DNA of 64,000 nt from Collinsella sp. (lineage in GTDB: Bacteria; Actinomycetota; Coriobacteriia; Coriobacteriales; Coriobacteriaceae). The stretch is from the NCBI GenBank assembly GCA_019413925.1, contig DXMY01000007.1:1-64000 (forward strand), written 5' to 3'. A program made the translations under genes and the position numbers. This document shows, in pieces, positions 42,985 through 50,596 of this stretch. The notes under the pieces are model-generated. The model made no database searches and was not told the DNA's origin. It was given only the letters and a program-made list of their open reading frames with translations. Positions within the stretch are counted from its first letter, which is position 1. Each line of letters opens with the position of its first letter.

Positions 42985-43053
42985 CCAAACATGTACGCCA
43001 GCATCCAAAGTTGACGTTTTTCGACATCTTTGGATGCTGGTGTATAGCTTTTT
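42985..43053. repeat. Family F palindrome (CCAGCATCCAAAG type), copy 1
   Basis: TACGCCAGCATCCAAAG (42994-43010) pairs with CTTTGGATGCTGGTGTA (43028-43044), with a T run after. It could terminate the glutaredoxin transcript. A second copy is at 44096-44168. Confidence 0.85.
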
Positions 43054-43072
43054 GCATGGGCCCGGCACAGGC

Positions 43073-43103
43073 AGTCATTGGGGACGTTCTTAAATGACTA
43101 GTT
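43073..43103. repeat. Family B repeat, single unit
   Basis: GTCATTGGGGACGTTCTTAA followed by ATGACTAGTTG, the same word as at 36033 and 44175; TCAT and ATGA ends can pair. Confidence 0.75.
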
Positions 43104-43175
43104 GTTTGAGACAGCCATTGGATTATGGCTGTTTGAGGCCATCTGACGTCTCTGGAAAGGGCTCCTTAGAGGACC

Positions 43176-43404
43176 GTGTTCAAAAAATGGCAAATATGAG
43201 TACTGCTACTTGTTTAGTAACAGTGATTTTAATCATTTCAGGGATCATTCAACGCCCCAAGCGCCCACAGACGGCGTTATTTCTCCCCATATGTTCAATA
43301 AAAGAGACGCCTAATGGTATTTAATCTCATCAGAGACCTCATTTTTGAACAAAATAAATGCAACCATAATGGCAACAGTACTCATATTTGCCCTTTTTTG
43401 CACA
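43176..43404. repeat. Inverted repeat of about 30 bp flanking a 170-bp centre
   Basis: Left arm with CAAAAAATGGCAAATATGAG (43181-43200) and right arm with CTCATATTTGCCCTTTTTTG (43381-43400), both extended by TACTG/CAGTA on the inner side, with one mismatch. The size suggests a small non-autonomous mobile element or a long hairpin; no transposase is present. Confidence 0.6.
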
Positions 43405-43509
43405 CAGTCCTCCAGAATAGTCGTTAGGAACGACTCAAAATGGCAATTCCGGCACTTAGACGCTCTCTTCTTGAATGACTAGTTGTTAAAGAACACTCAG
43501 CGACTACTC

Positions 43510-43538
43510 CAATTCGCGACACACTGTGTCGCGAATTG
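43510..43538. repeat. Perfect 29-bp palindrome
   Basis: CAATTCGCGACACA, one C, then TGTGTCGCGAATTG. It has no T run and is far from any gene, so a protein-binding or hairpin-recombination site is as likely as a terminator. Confidence 0.7.
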
Positions 43539-43735
43539 AGCTGTTCTCACCACCGAAGACCGGTGAAAGCTCCTGGCCAGAATCTCGATAGTTTGTTAAA
43601 GTGCCCCCTCTGCAGGTTCAATGAGCGCTCATGTTCCAGACTAGCAAGTGAAGAAATATCGAAGCCATCGATGCTCATTTCCTATCGAAAAAACTAGTCA
43701 ATACACGCTAATTAGCTTGATAAACTGCTTGTATT

Positions 43736-43759
43736 TTTGTCTACAAAACTGTATACAAA
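43736..43759 (+). promoter_or_regulatory. Candidate operator of the RHH antitoxin-like gene
   Basis: TTTGTCTACA - AAAC - TGTATACAAA is a 10-bp inverted repeat with one mismatch, 53 bp upstream of the ATG. An upstream TTGATA hexamer at about 43718 puts a weak -10 box inside the site, which fits autorepression by a ribbon-helix-helix protein. Confidence 0.5.
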
Positions 43760-43811
43760 AAGAGATTCCGGTAACCAGCGCTCGACATTATGTCAATCGA
43801 TAGGAGGCGCT

Positions 43812-44078
43812 ATGGACGCTAAGCAGCTCGAAAAGATGATGGGGTTTGCTCCCGGAAAGCTGGAAAAGGCTGCGGAGGCATACGAAAAAGATGAGTGGCC
43901 GAAGGGTCGCACCATCAAGTTGGGAAGGCCGCCGATTTCCGATGAGCCAAGCGCTGTTTTATCGGCACGTGTGGGTGAGTCTGTTCTTGAAGCTTTTGAC
44001 GCAAAAGCAAAGCGCCATGGGCAAACACGCACGGAGCGACTCAGAGAGCTCATCGCGCTCGATGCAATGATTGCTTAG
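43812..44078 (+). CDS. Ribbon-helix-helix (CopG-like) antitoxin-type protein
   Basis: This 88-residue protein starts at 43812 behind TAGGAGGCGCT. The C-terminal half reads A-V-L-S-A-R-V-G-E-S-V-L-E-A-F-D-A-K-A-K-R-H-G-Q-T-R-T-E-R-L-R-E-L-I, a ribbon-helix-helix domain. The N-terminal half is helical and charged. It resembles antitoxins or plasmid copy regulators. No toxin gene follows; the next 90 bp are family F and B palindromes. It may be an orphan antitoxin or a stand-alone repressor. Confidence 0.75.
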   Translation: MDAKQLEKMMGFAPGKLEKAAEAYEKDEWPKGRTIKLGRPPISDEPSAVLSARVGESVLEAFDAKAKRHGQTRTERLRELIALDAMIA

Positions 44079-44095
44079 ACTCCACTCCCCCGCCG

Positions 44096-44168
44096 AACCA
44101 AACATGTACGCCAGCATCCAAAGTCGACATTTTTCGACATCTTTGGATGCTGGCGTACAGCTTTTCCA
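44096..44168. repeat. Family F palindrome, copy 2
   Basis: TGTACGCCAGCATCCAAAG (44105-44123) and CTTTGGATGCTGGCGTACA (44141-44159) are perfect 19-bp arms. The centre holds TCGACAT twice. It follows the RHH gene by 18 bp and is directly oriented relative to copy 1. Confidence 0.85.
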
Positions 44169-44174
44169 ACATAA

Positions 44175-44227
44175 TCATCGGGGACGTTCTTAAATGACTA
44201 GTCGTTAAAGAACGTCCCCAATGACTA
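44175..44227. repeat. Family B palindrome, paired units
   Basis: TCATCGGGGACGTTCTTAA and AAGAACGTCCCCAATGA can pair. It ends 1 bp before the dus stop codon, on the 3' side of that gene. Confidence 0.85.
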
Positions 44228-44228
44228 A

Positions 44229-45182
44229 CTAGCCGTGGAAGCGGGCTATGGGCGCAAATGGCTGCTCGCGAAAGACTCGATCGACGGCGGCGCGGTATTC
44301 GTCTACCTTTTTGGTCTTGCGCACGAGCTTGTGAGCGGTCGCGGGATCGGCGAAGGCGCATTTGGCGTAGAACCACCACTCCTTCATGCGAAAGACCGCG
44401 TTGCCCCCAATCTCGTCCGCATAGGCCGCAAACAGCGTGTCGTGGAAGCGCTGCAGTTCAGCGGCCGTGGCAGCAGGGCCGCCCTTAACCATGCGAGCCA
44501 GCGCTGGGTTCGCAAGCAAGCCGCGCCCCAGCATTACATGGCGCGTGCCGGGATAGGCCTCCACCAGCGCATCCATGTCCTCAAGATCAAAGATATCGCC
44601 GTTATACGCCACGGGAAACGGCGCCCGCTCCAGCGTCGCGCCGTAAAACTCTTTGCGTGGCGAGCCCGTATAGCGGTCCTTTTGCACGCGCGGATGCACG
44701 ATCAGCTCTGTCAGCGGCATACGGCAATAGAGGTCGAGCACGCGTTCGTACTCGTCGTCGCATTCGAGCCCCAGCCTGGTCTTGACCGACACCGGCAAGG
44801 GTGAGCGTTCGCACACGTCGCTCAAAAACACCTCGAGCTCATCCAAGTTGCGCAGAAAGCCCGAACCCTTACCCTTCGCGACAACCGTACCCGAGGGGCA
44901 ACCAAGGTTGAGGTTGACCTCGCGGTACCCCATATCGGCAAGCACCTGCGCCGCCCACACAAACTCGTCCGCATTCTTGGACATCAGCTGAGGCACCACG
45001 TTAAGCCCCTGGTTATTGGCAGGATCGATCTCCTTAAACGCCTTGCCGCCAAAGCGGTTTCCCACCCGCGGCGGCGGCAAAAACGGCGTGTAGTAGCAAT
45101 CAAGCGCGCCGAAGCACTCCGCATGCACGCGACGGAATACATGCCCGGTAATCCCCTCCATAGGGGCCAGCGAAAGGATCAT
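44229..45182 (-). CDS. dus: tRNA-dihydrouridine synthase
   Basis: This 317-residue TIM-barrel flavoprotein starts S-L-A-P-M-E-G-I-T-G-H-V-F-R, with the Dus signature N-L-N-L-G-C-P-S-G-T-V near residue 90 (catalytic Cys), K-T-R-L-G near 135 and V-H-P-R-V-Q-K-D-R-Y near 165, then Y-N-G-D-I and M-L-G-R-G-L-L-A-N-P. It reduces specific uridines in tRNA with FMN and NADPH. The subgroup is not certain. Confidence 0.95.
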   Translation of the reverse strand: MILSLAPMEGITGHVFRRVHAECFGALDCYYTPFLPPPRVGNRFGGKAFKEIDPANNQGLNVVPQLMSKNADEFVWAAQVLADMGYREVNLNLGCPSGTVVAKGKGSGFLRNLDELEVFLSDVCERSPLPVSVKTRLGLECDDEYERVLDLYCRMPLTELIVHPRVQKDRYTGSPRKEFYGATLERAPFPVAYNGDIFDLEDMDALVEAYPGTRHVMLGRGLLANPALARMVKGGPAATAAELQRFHDTLFAAYADEIGGNAVFRMKEWWFYAKCAFADPATAHKLVRKTKKVDEYRAAVDRVFREQPFAPIARFHG

Positions 45183-45207
45183 CTACTCTTCTCTCATATC
45201 AACGAAC

Positions 45208-45234
45208 GTGACAAAGGAAACGCCCCTTTGTCAC
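45208..45234. repeat. Family A palindrome, copy 5 (variant core)
   Basis: GTGACAAAGGAAACGCCCCT with arms GTGACAAAGG / CCTTTGTCAC. It lies upstream of dus, away from any stop codon, unlike most copies. Confidence 0.8.
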
Positions 45235-45321
45235 ATGCATTATGCCTTGTGCTCCAGATGATTCACAAGGCAGAGGTAGCAGCTTGACGATAATCACCCT
45301 TCCATCCGTCGCCTCACGCAA

Positions 45322-45503
45322 CGAAGGTGAATGGTTTTCCGCGAAGTGAACGGGTGAAATCGGACCCCCGAGGCATCGACACTTTTAGAGAGCCATTTCC
45401 TGCGGTTTTGTCGCTCAAATCCTGCGGTTTTTGCATCCAAAAGTTCGAATGCTTCAGGGGTCCAGAATAGGTCGTTCACTTCTCGGAAAACCATTCACCT
45501 TCG
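45322..45503. repeat. 182-bp palindromic element, family H copy 1
   Basis: The outer arms CGAAGGTGAATGGTTTTCCG and CGGAAAACCATTCACCTTCG are perfect complements. They are followed inward by GAAGTGAACG / CGTTCACTTC, then GGACCCCCGAGGCATCGA / TTCGAATGCTTCAGGGGTCC, and a centre with two direct repeats of TCCTGCGGTTTT. A small ORF encoded inside is judged a by-product. It lies 226 bp upstream of the gene at 45730, in opposite orientation to copy 2. Confidence 0.8.
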
Positions 45504-45729
45504 ATTTGCTGGCGCCCACAAACAGTGAGAGGCTATCCCACAGCAGGGCGGCCCCTTGCGCGTCATTTGCCCCATGACAGCGGCTTCATGTTCCAAAAAC
45601 AACGTTCATGATCACGACAACCACCAACACCACGCCGTTGGCACCATGTTTGAATAACAGACACCCTCCACTCATTTATACTAAAGAGCGTGTGCGCATC
45701 GCCCAAAAACGATGAGAGTCGAGGCCCCC

Positions 45730-46863
45730 ATGCAGCAGCTCACCGAACAAGAGAAGAAACGCATCCAGCGGTACTGCACGTACCCCAAGATTGCAGCGAC
45801 CGCACTCGTCATGTCGTTCGTAGCATGCCTGTTGATGTTGCCGCTCCAAATGATCAACGATATCGCGTTCCACCAAAAGGAATTCCAACCCGCGGGCATA
45901 TATACCGCCATTGCACTCACCGCAATCGAACTCGCCATCTTTTGCTATTGCGCTCTTGCGCCGCGCTTTGGAATGCAAGGCAAACAGTGGAAGGAGCTGC
46001 AGAACAGGCTTGCGGTAACCCAGACCAACAAGAACCGTTCCGCGGAGGTCGCCGGCGTGCTCGCCACGCAAGCTGCCGGCCGCCTGCTCAAGAACAGTGA
46101 TAACGATCTCGCGCGTAGCCTGGGCGGCGCCGCGGAGGTCGCCGGCGCCGTAGGGGCAGTCGCCACGGCGGCAGACGTGCTGGCCGAAACCTCGAGCAAT
46201 GCCGAGGCCATGGCAAACGCATACGGCGTGACGATTCCAAGCGTTAAGAAGCAAATCATGGCTCTCGTCGTGGTGCCCGCCATTGTGCTGCTTGGCGTCT
46301 ACATCCCGCAGTTTGTCCAGGGAAATAACGAGCTTCAGGCAAGAAAGGCTGCAGCCGCCGAGCAGCTCGCCATCGCGCAAGATGCCTTGGAGCCCGTGTG
46401 CGAACGCGTTGCAGTAGACGACCCATACGAGTCATATCACGACTACGGCTACCGCATAATCGGCTATCTACGCGATAATGACCTCGGCGCTCAAGCAGCC
46501 TATGTCTACCTTTCTTTTGATGCAGACGGCATGCTCACGGACGTCGATTACACCAGTCAGATCGACCCCGAGGCAAGCCTTGCAGACAACCTCGCCCGCA
46601 CCGAGCAGGACATCGCGACGCTCTGTGCCCCGCTCAATGGGCTGGACATTTCCGTTGCCACGCCGGACCTGCTCACGCCATGCAGCCTGTCGGATGATTT
46701 TAAGCAGGCTTTTTTTGCCGGCTCCCTATATGAAGAAATCAGCATCAAGACAGAGGACGAATCCATCAGGTCGTACTACACCTTTGACACCGAGCCCAAA
46801 GAAGAGTTCGACGAGTACACCCATCCGGAAATTCGCCTCATGCTCTCTGCAAAGAAGAACTGA
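45730..46863 (+). CDS. Unrecognised three-helix membrane protein
   Basis: The ATG at 45730 follows GTCGAGGCCCCC; an upstream ATG at 45712 has no ribosome site. The 377-residue protein has two N-terminal membrane segments (about 24-46 and 58-80), an Ala-rich helical cytoplasmic region (A-A-G-R-L-L-K ... L-G-G-A-A-E-V-A-G-A-V-G-A-V-A-T-A-A-D), a third segment (about 178-198) and a C-terminal soluble domain of 175 residues. No family is recognised. It is bracketed by two palindromic family H elements. Confidence 0.65.
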   Translation: MQQLTEQEKKRIQRYCTYPKIAATALVMSFVACLLMLPLQMINDIAFHQKEFQPAGIYTAIALTAIELAIFCYCALAPRFGMQGKQWKELQNRLAVTQTNKNRSAEVAGVLATQAAGRLLKNSDNDLARSLGGAAEVAGAVGAVATAADVLAETSSNAEAMANAYGVTIPSVKKQIMALVVVPAIVLLGVYIPQFVQGNNELQARKAAAAEQLAIAQDALEPVCERVAVDDPYESYHDYGYRIIGYLRDNDLGAQAAYVYLSFDADGMLTDVDYTSQIDPEASLADNLARTEQDIATLCAPLNGLDISVATPDLLTPCSLSDDFKQAFFAGSLYEEISIKTEDESIRSYYTFDTEPKEEFDEYTHPEIRLMLSAKKN

Positions 46864-46905
46864 AGGCTTACGCTCTAATTGCCGCTCGCAAACATCGTCT
46901 ATATC

Positions 46906-47089
46906 TCGAGGTCTAATACTTTTCCAAGAAGTGAATGACCGTTTTTGGACCCCCGAAGCATCGACATTTTCAGACGTCAAAACCGCAGGATTTGGCTGAC
47001 AAAACCGCAGGAAATTGCATCTCAAAAGTGTCGATGCTTCGGGGGTCCGTTTTTACTCGTTCACTTCTTGGAAAAGTATTAGACCTCGA
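46906..47089. repeat. 184-bp palindromic element, family H copy 2
   Basis: Outer arms TCGAGGTCTAATACTTTTCC and GGAAAAGTATTAGACCTCGA are perfect complements but differ from copy 1. The inner parts GAAGTGAA, GGACCCCCGAAGCATCGACA and the centre with two AAAACCGCAGGA repeats match copy 1 in reverse orientation. Confidence 0.85.
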
Positions 47090-47104
47090 TTTACAAGCCG
47101 CTCA

Positions 47105-47135
47105 ATGTGACAAAGGGACTGTCCCTTTGTCACAT
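47105..47135. repeat. Family A palindrome, copy 6
   Basis: ATGTGACAAAGGGAC / GTCCCTTTGTCACAT arms. It touches the TAA stop codon of the ABC permease gene. Confidence 0.9.
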
Positions 47136-50100
47136 TATTCGGAGCGCAGAGCTTCCACGGGGTCTTTTTTGGATGCGCTTCGGGCCGGCAGCAGGCCGGC
47201 AACGACCGTCAGCAGCACCGAAATTACAATGAGCATCAGCGCGTCTTGAACGGGCAGGCTCATCAGGTTGGGCACCTGCTTGGCCGCAAGCGCCCAGGCA
47301 TTAACCGGAAAGCTCACGGCCACCACGACGACAATGGCAAAGACGCCGGCGATGAGGCCTTCGATAAAGGTCTCGGCATTGAATACGTTGGCCACGTTGC
47401 GCTTTGACGCGCCGATCGCGCGCAGGATGCCGATCTCCTTTTTGCGCTCCAGCACGCTGATGTAGGTGATGATGCCGATCATGATGGAGCTCACCACCAA
47501 ACTGATACTCACGAATGCGATGAGCACCAAGCTGATAGTATTCACGATGTCGGTCACCGAGCCCATGATGATGCCCATGTAGTCGGTATACGAGATTGCC
47601 TGCTCATCGTGACCAGCGGCTTTGACCTGCTTGTTGTACGCATCGATATAATCGAGCACGCGCTCCTTGGCCTCAAAGTCGCGCGGGAAAATCTTGACCG
47701 AAATGGGGTCCGCCTCGTCCGCATAGCCCAACGTGGTCAGATTGTTGTCGTAGGTGAGCTTCGACGCCTTGGCATAGCTCATCATGAGCGAACTCAGGTC
47801 CTCAGCGTCCATGTTAAAGTGGATAGCGCGAGCAAAGGCGTTTGCATCCACGCGCATGGCGCTCGCCAAGTTGGCAAAACTCGAAGACATCTGCGTCGCC
47901 ATTTGGTCCATGAGCCCTGCCGCACCCGCCTTGAGCTGGGTTGATACCGTCGTCGCAATCTGCTCGCTGACCGCCTTCATCACCTGATCCATAGACTGCT
48001 GCAAATACGGAGCCAGCTGCTTTTGCACATAGTCGCCCATCACCTGCTGCAGACGCTCGGCCAGGGCATCGCCGCCGAGTGCCCTGAGCTGAGCCAGGTA
48101 TTGCTGGGCGTCGGCATCATGCTCAAGATACGTCGAGAATGCGGCAGCAAGCTTTGACGCGTCCTTAAGGTCTTCGGGCGACAGCGCCTTAAACTGATCG
48201 GACTGCATAAAGCCCTCAAACAGCTGATTGGCAAGCGTTCCCACCTGCTGCATTTGCTCGGGCGTGAGCTCCAGACCGTCAAAGATGCCCGAGAAATCCG
48301 GAGCCGGCGCCTTGGCCATGATGTCACTAAAGTCGATGTCTCGCCCAACACCCGAAAGGTCAATATCCAGCCCGGACAAATCAAGGCTAGAAAGGTCCAT
48401 GCCGCCGGCCGCACCCGAGAGCGCAGATGCATCGAACGAGAACGCGCTCTTCAGCGCCGCCTCGTCCACACTGAACATGCTGCTCAGATCCACGCCTTGC
48501 TTGGCCTCGCTCTGCAGCTCGTCGAAGGTTTTGCCCGTAAAGACATCCGTCTCGGGGTGGGCAAGCTGCTCCTGCACAATCTGCGAATCGGCGGCGCGCT
48601 TCATAAGCTGGCAAGTCAGCGCATGCGTATAGGCAATGCCCGGAGTCAATGCGCTCGCGTTGGCCGTCTCGTTGGGTCGCACCACGCCCACAATGCGCAC
48701 GTCAATACCGTCGGCAACCTTGGCGGCCATAAAGTCGGCGTCGCCAGACATGTCGGTCCACATGCCGGTCTCTTCGTTTTTGCGATAGGCATCGGCCGGC
48801 GACAACACCTTAAATGTCGTGGACAGCGCATCGTCGTAGGTAAAGTCGGTGCCGGTCTCGGGCGTCTCGACCTTGCCGTCGGCCGTCATGGCGCTGTTGA
48901 CCAGGTCGTTGAGCTCATCGATATCCAGCGCGCCGATGCTATAGAGCGTATAGTCGCCCACCGTGCCGCGGTCCGAAAGCACCATCACGGCTTCGTTGGC
49001 GGACGTGGGCCAATGGCCGGCAACGACATCGTATTGGCTGTCGAGCAGGCTCTGGTCGTCAATCATCTCGTTAAAGACCGAGGTCCCCATGGAATCCATG
49101 CTCACCGTTGCCGCCGAGCTTGCGCCTCCGCTCATGGCCTCGGTCATAGCGTTGGGAACAAGCCGAACGGGCCTCTCGTCGCCCTTGCTCAAACGATAGA
49201 CAACCGGCGTCACGCCGTAGCCGTACTGGATAGCGTTGACCTCTTTGTCGATACCGTCACCGCCGCCGTCAAGCCATGCCTTAAAGCTCGTCATATCGTT
49301 AGATTTAACGCTTGCGAACATATCCTTTACGGCCGTGACCACGGGAATCTTATCCGTTCCCTTAGCCTTGCCACCGGTAGCGTCATCGGACGAGGCCTCG
49401 CCCTTGGATACCTCCTCATCGGTAGCCCCCTGTCCGCCCATCATGGACGACAGGTCGTAATCTTGTTTGGAAATCGTAAGCGGGTAGCTTGAGAGCGTGT
49501 CCTCCTCGACCTTTTTGATGTAGCCGTTTACGCCGTTGGAGAGCGCCAGAATCGCTGCGATACCAATAATGCCAATCGAACCTGCGAAGGCAGTCATGGC
49601 CGTACGGCCCTTCTTGGTCATGAGGTTTCGGGCAGAAAGCCCCAGCGCCGTCACAAAGCTCATCGAGGTTTTGCGCGTGGGCTTGGCCTCGCGACGCGCG
49701 GCCTCGGTAGCATCAAAGGGATCTGAATCGTCGGTGATCTTGCCGTCCGCCAGGGTGACAATGCGCGTGGCGTACCTGTATGCCAACTCGGGATTGTGCG
49801 TGACCATGATGACCAAACGATCGCGCGCAACATCCTTGAGCAAATCCATGACCTGTACGGATGTCGTTGAGTCCAAGGCGCCGGTCGGCTCGTCAGCCAG
49901 CACAATCTCGGGATCGTTAATCAGGGCGCGGGCGATGGCCACGCGCTGCATCTGCCCGCCCGAAAGCTGGCTCGGGCGCTTGTTAACGTGCTTGCCCAGG
50001 CCAACTGCCTCAAGCGCCTTGCGCGCACGCTGGCGGCGCTCAGCACGCCCCACGCCCGTGAGCGTAAGCGCCAGCTCCACGTTTTCCAAAATGGTCTGAT

Positions 50101-50389
50101 GCGGAATGAGGTTATAGCTCTGGAACACAAAGCCGATGCGATTGTTACGATAGGCGTCCCAATCGCGGTCGCTGAAGTCCTTGGTCGAGATGCCATCGAT
50201 CAGCAGATCGCCAGAATCGAAATGGTCGAGTCCACCAATGACGTTGAGCATCGTAGTTTTACCCGAACCCGAGGGACCCAGGATGGCTACAAACTCGTTA
50301 TCGCGAAAAGACAGGCTTACGCTGTCGAGCGCTACCTGCGTAAACGACTGCGTAACGTACCTTTTGCAAATATCTCTGAGATCCAGCAT
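47135..50389 (-). CDS. MacB/FtsX-type ABC transporter, ATPase fused to permease with a large outer domain
   Basis: This 1084-residue protein begins with an ATPase domain (residues 1-230: Walker A G-P-S-G-S-G-K-T-T, signature L-S-G-G-Q-M-Q-R, Walker B V-L-A-D-E-P-T-G-A-L-D). A first membrane helix lies near residue 265 and an extracytoplasmic region of about 600 residues is rich in Asp, Ser and Gln-Met. Three C-terminal helices follow with the FtsX motif I-T-Y-I-S-V-L-E-R-K-K-E-I-G-I-L-R-A-I-G-A. The fused order and large outer loop fit a mechanotransmission exporter acting on a lipoprotein, peptide or antimicrobial. The start at 50389 is chosen because the upstream in-frame extension encodes repeat sequence; the ribosome site is modest. 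Confidence 0.88.
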   Translation of the reverse strand: MLDLRDICKRYVTQSFTQVALDSVSLSFRDNEFVAILGPSGSGKTTMLNVIGGLDHFDSGDLLIDGISTKDFSDRDWDAYRNNRIGFVFQSYNLIPHQTILENVELALTLTGVGRAERRQRARKALEAVGLGKHVNKRPSQLSGGQMQRVAIARALINDPEIVLADEPTGALDSTTSVQVMDLLKDVARDRLVIMVTHNPELAYRYATRIVTLADGKITDDSDPFDATEAARREAKPTRKTSMSFVTALGLSARNLMTKKGRTAMTAFAGSIGIIGIAAILALSNGVNGYIKKVEEDTLSSYPLTISKQDYDLSSMMGGQGATDEEVSKGEASSDDATGGKAKGTDKIPVVTAVKDMFASVKSNDMTSFKAWLDGGGDGIDKEVNAIQYGYGVTPVVYRLSKGDERPVRLVPNAMTEAMSGGASSAATVSMDSMGTSVFNEMIDDQSLLDSQYDVVAGHWPTSANEAVMVLSDRGTVGDYTLYSIGALDIDELNDLVNSAMTADGKVETPETGTDFTYDDALSTTFKVLSPADAYRKNEETGMWTDMSGDADFMAAKVADGIDVRIVGVVRPNETANASALTPGIAYTHALTCQLMKRAADSQIVQEQLAHPETDVFTGKTFDELQSEAKQGVDLSSMFSVDEAALKSAFSFDASALSGAAGGMDLSSLDLSGLDIDLSGVGRDIDFSDIMAKAPAPDFSGIFDGLELTPEQMQQVGTLANQLFEGFMQSDQFKALSPEDLKDASKLAAAFSTYLEHDADAQQYLAQLRALGGDALAERLQQVMGDYVQKQLAPYLQQSMDQVMKAVSEQIATTVSTQLKAGAAGLMDQMATQMSSSFANLASAMRVDANAFARAIHFNMDAEDLSSLMMSYAKASKLTYDNNLTTLGYADEADPISVKIFPRDFEAKERVLDYIDAYNKQVKAAGHDEQAISYTDYMGIIMGSVTDIVNTISLVLIAFVSISLVVSSIMIGIITYISVLERKKEIGILRAIGASKRNVANVFNAETFIEGLIAGVFAIVVVVAVSFPVNAWALAAKQVPNLMSLPVQDALMLIVISVLLTVVAGLLPARSASKKDPVEALRSE

Positions 50390-50468
50390 GGACGGCAACC
50401 TCTCCCCCGCCGTTCGCATCCAACGCGTTTGACCTACTCTATCAGCTTTTTTGCCGGTACCAGCAAGG

Positions 50469-50500
50469 AATGTAACGAACAAAAATGTAACGAACAAAAA
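50469..50500. repeat. Tandem 15-16-bp repeat
   Basis: AATGTAACGAACAAAA is present twice in a row, upstream of the ABC gene and just beyond the TlpA terminator. Confidence 0.7.
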
Positions 50501-50533
50501 ACGGGACGGCACGCCGCATGGCGCACCATCCCG
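50494..50533 (-). terminator. Terminator of the TlpA-like gene
   Basis: On the minus strand CGGGATGGTGCGCC pairs with GGCGTGCCGTCCCG (G-U pairs allowed) and is followed by GTTTTTTGTT. Confidence 0.75.
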
Positions 50534-50546
50534 CACATAACATCGA

Positions 50547-50581
50547 AGGTGTGACAAAGGGACTGCCCCTTTGTCACACCT
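50547..50581. repeat. Family A palindrome, copy 7
   Basis: AGGTGTGACAAAGGGACTGC with arms extended to AGGTGTGACAAAGG / CCTTTGTCACACCT. It lies 15 bp past the TlpA stop codon. Confidence 0.85.
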
Positions 50582-50596
50582 TTGTCGCATTCGAAC

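Larger units (their letters stand above)
42940..43811. other. 872-bp gene-free, AT-richer, repeat-dense interval
   Basis: No coding region is supported here. It contains palindromic repeats of families F and B, a 229-bp inverted-repeat unit (43176-43404), a 29-bp perfect palindrome (43510-43538), a degenerate family B unit (about 43475-43500) and the operator-promoter of the RHH gene. Base composition is lower in GC than flanking genes, suggesting acquired or decayed DNA. Confidence 0.6.
45183..45729. other. Gene-poor stretch between dus and the membrane-protein gene
   Basis: It holds a family A palindrome, the family H element and about 225 bp without a supported gene. One weak candidate is a 29-residue minus-strand ORF at 45586-45675 with a hydrophobic centre (GVVLVVVVIMNVVFG); it has no Shine-Dalgarno site, so it is not called. 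Confidence 0.5.

Noticed and set aside
36033..44227. CRISPR array from repeated GAACGTCCCCAATGA words
   Set aside because: Units are few, palindromic and unevenly spaced without uniform spacers, and no cas gene is present.
45294..45494. 66-codon minus-strand ORF inside the first family H palindrome
   Set aside because: It is created by the palindrome itself; similar words appear in copy 2 in a different frame, so there is no protein-level conservation.
45586..45675. 29-residue hydrophobic minus-strand ORF
   Set aside because: No ribosome site and no conservation evidence; it is mentioned only in the intergenic note.
48254..49492. Plus-strand ORF of 412 codons opposite the MacB/FtsX gene
   Set aside because: Antisense shadow with no recognisable motif or start signal.
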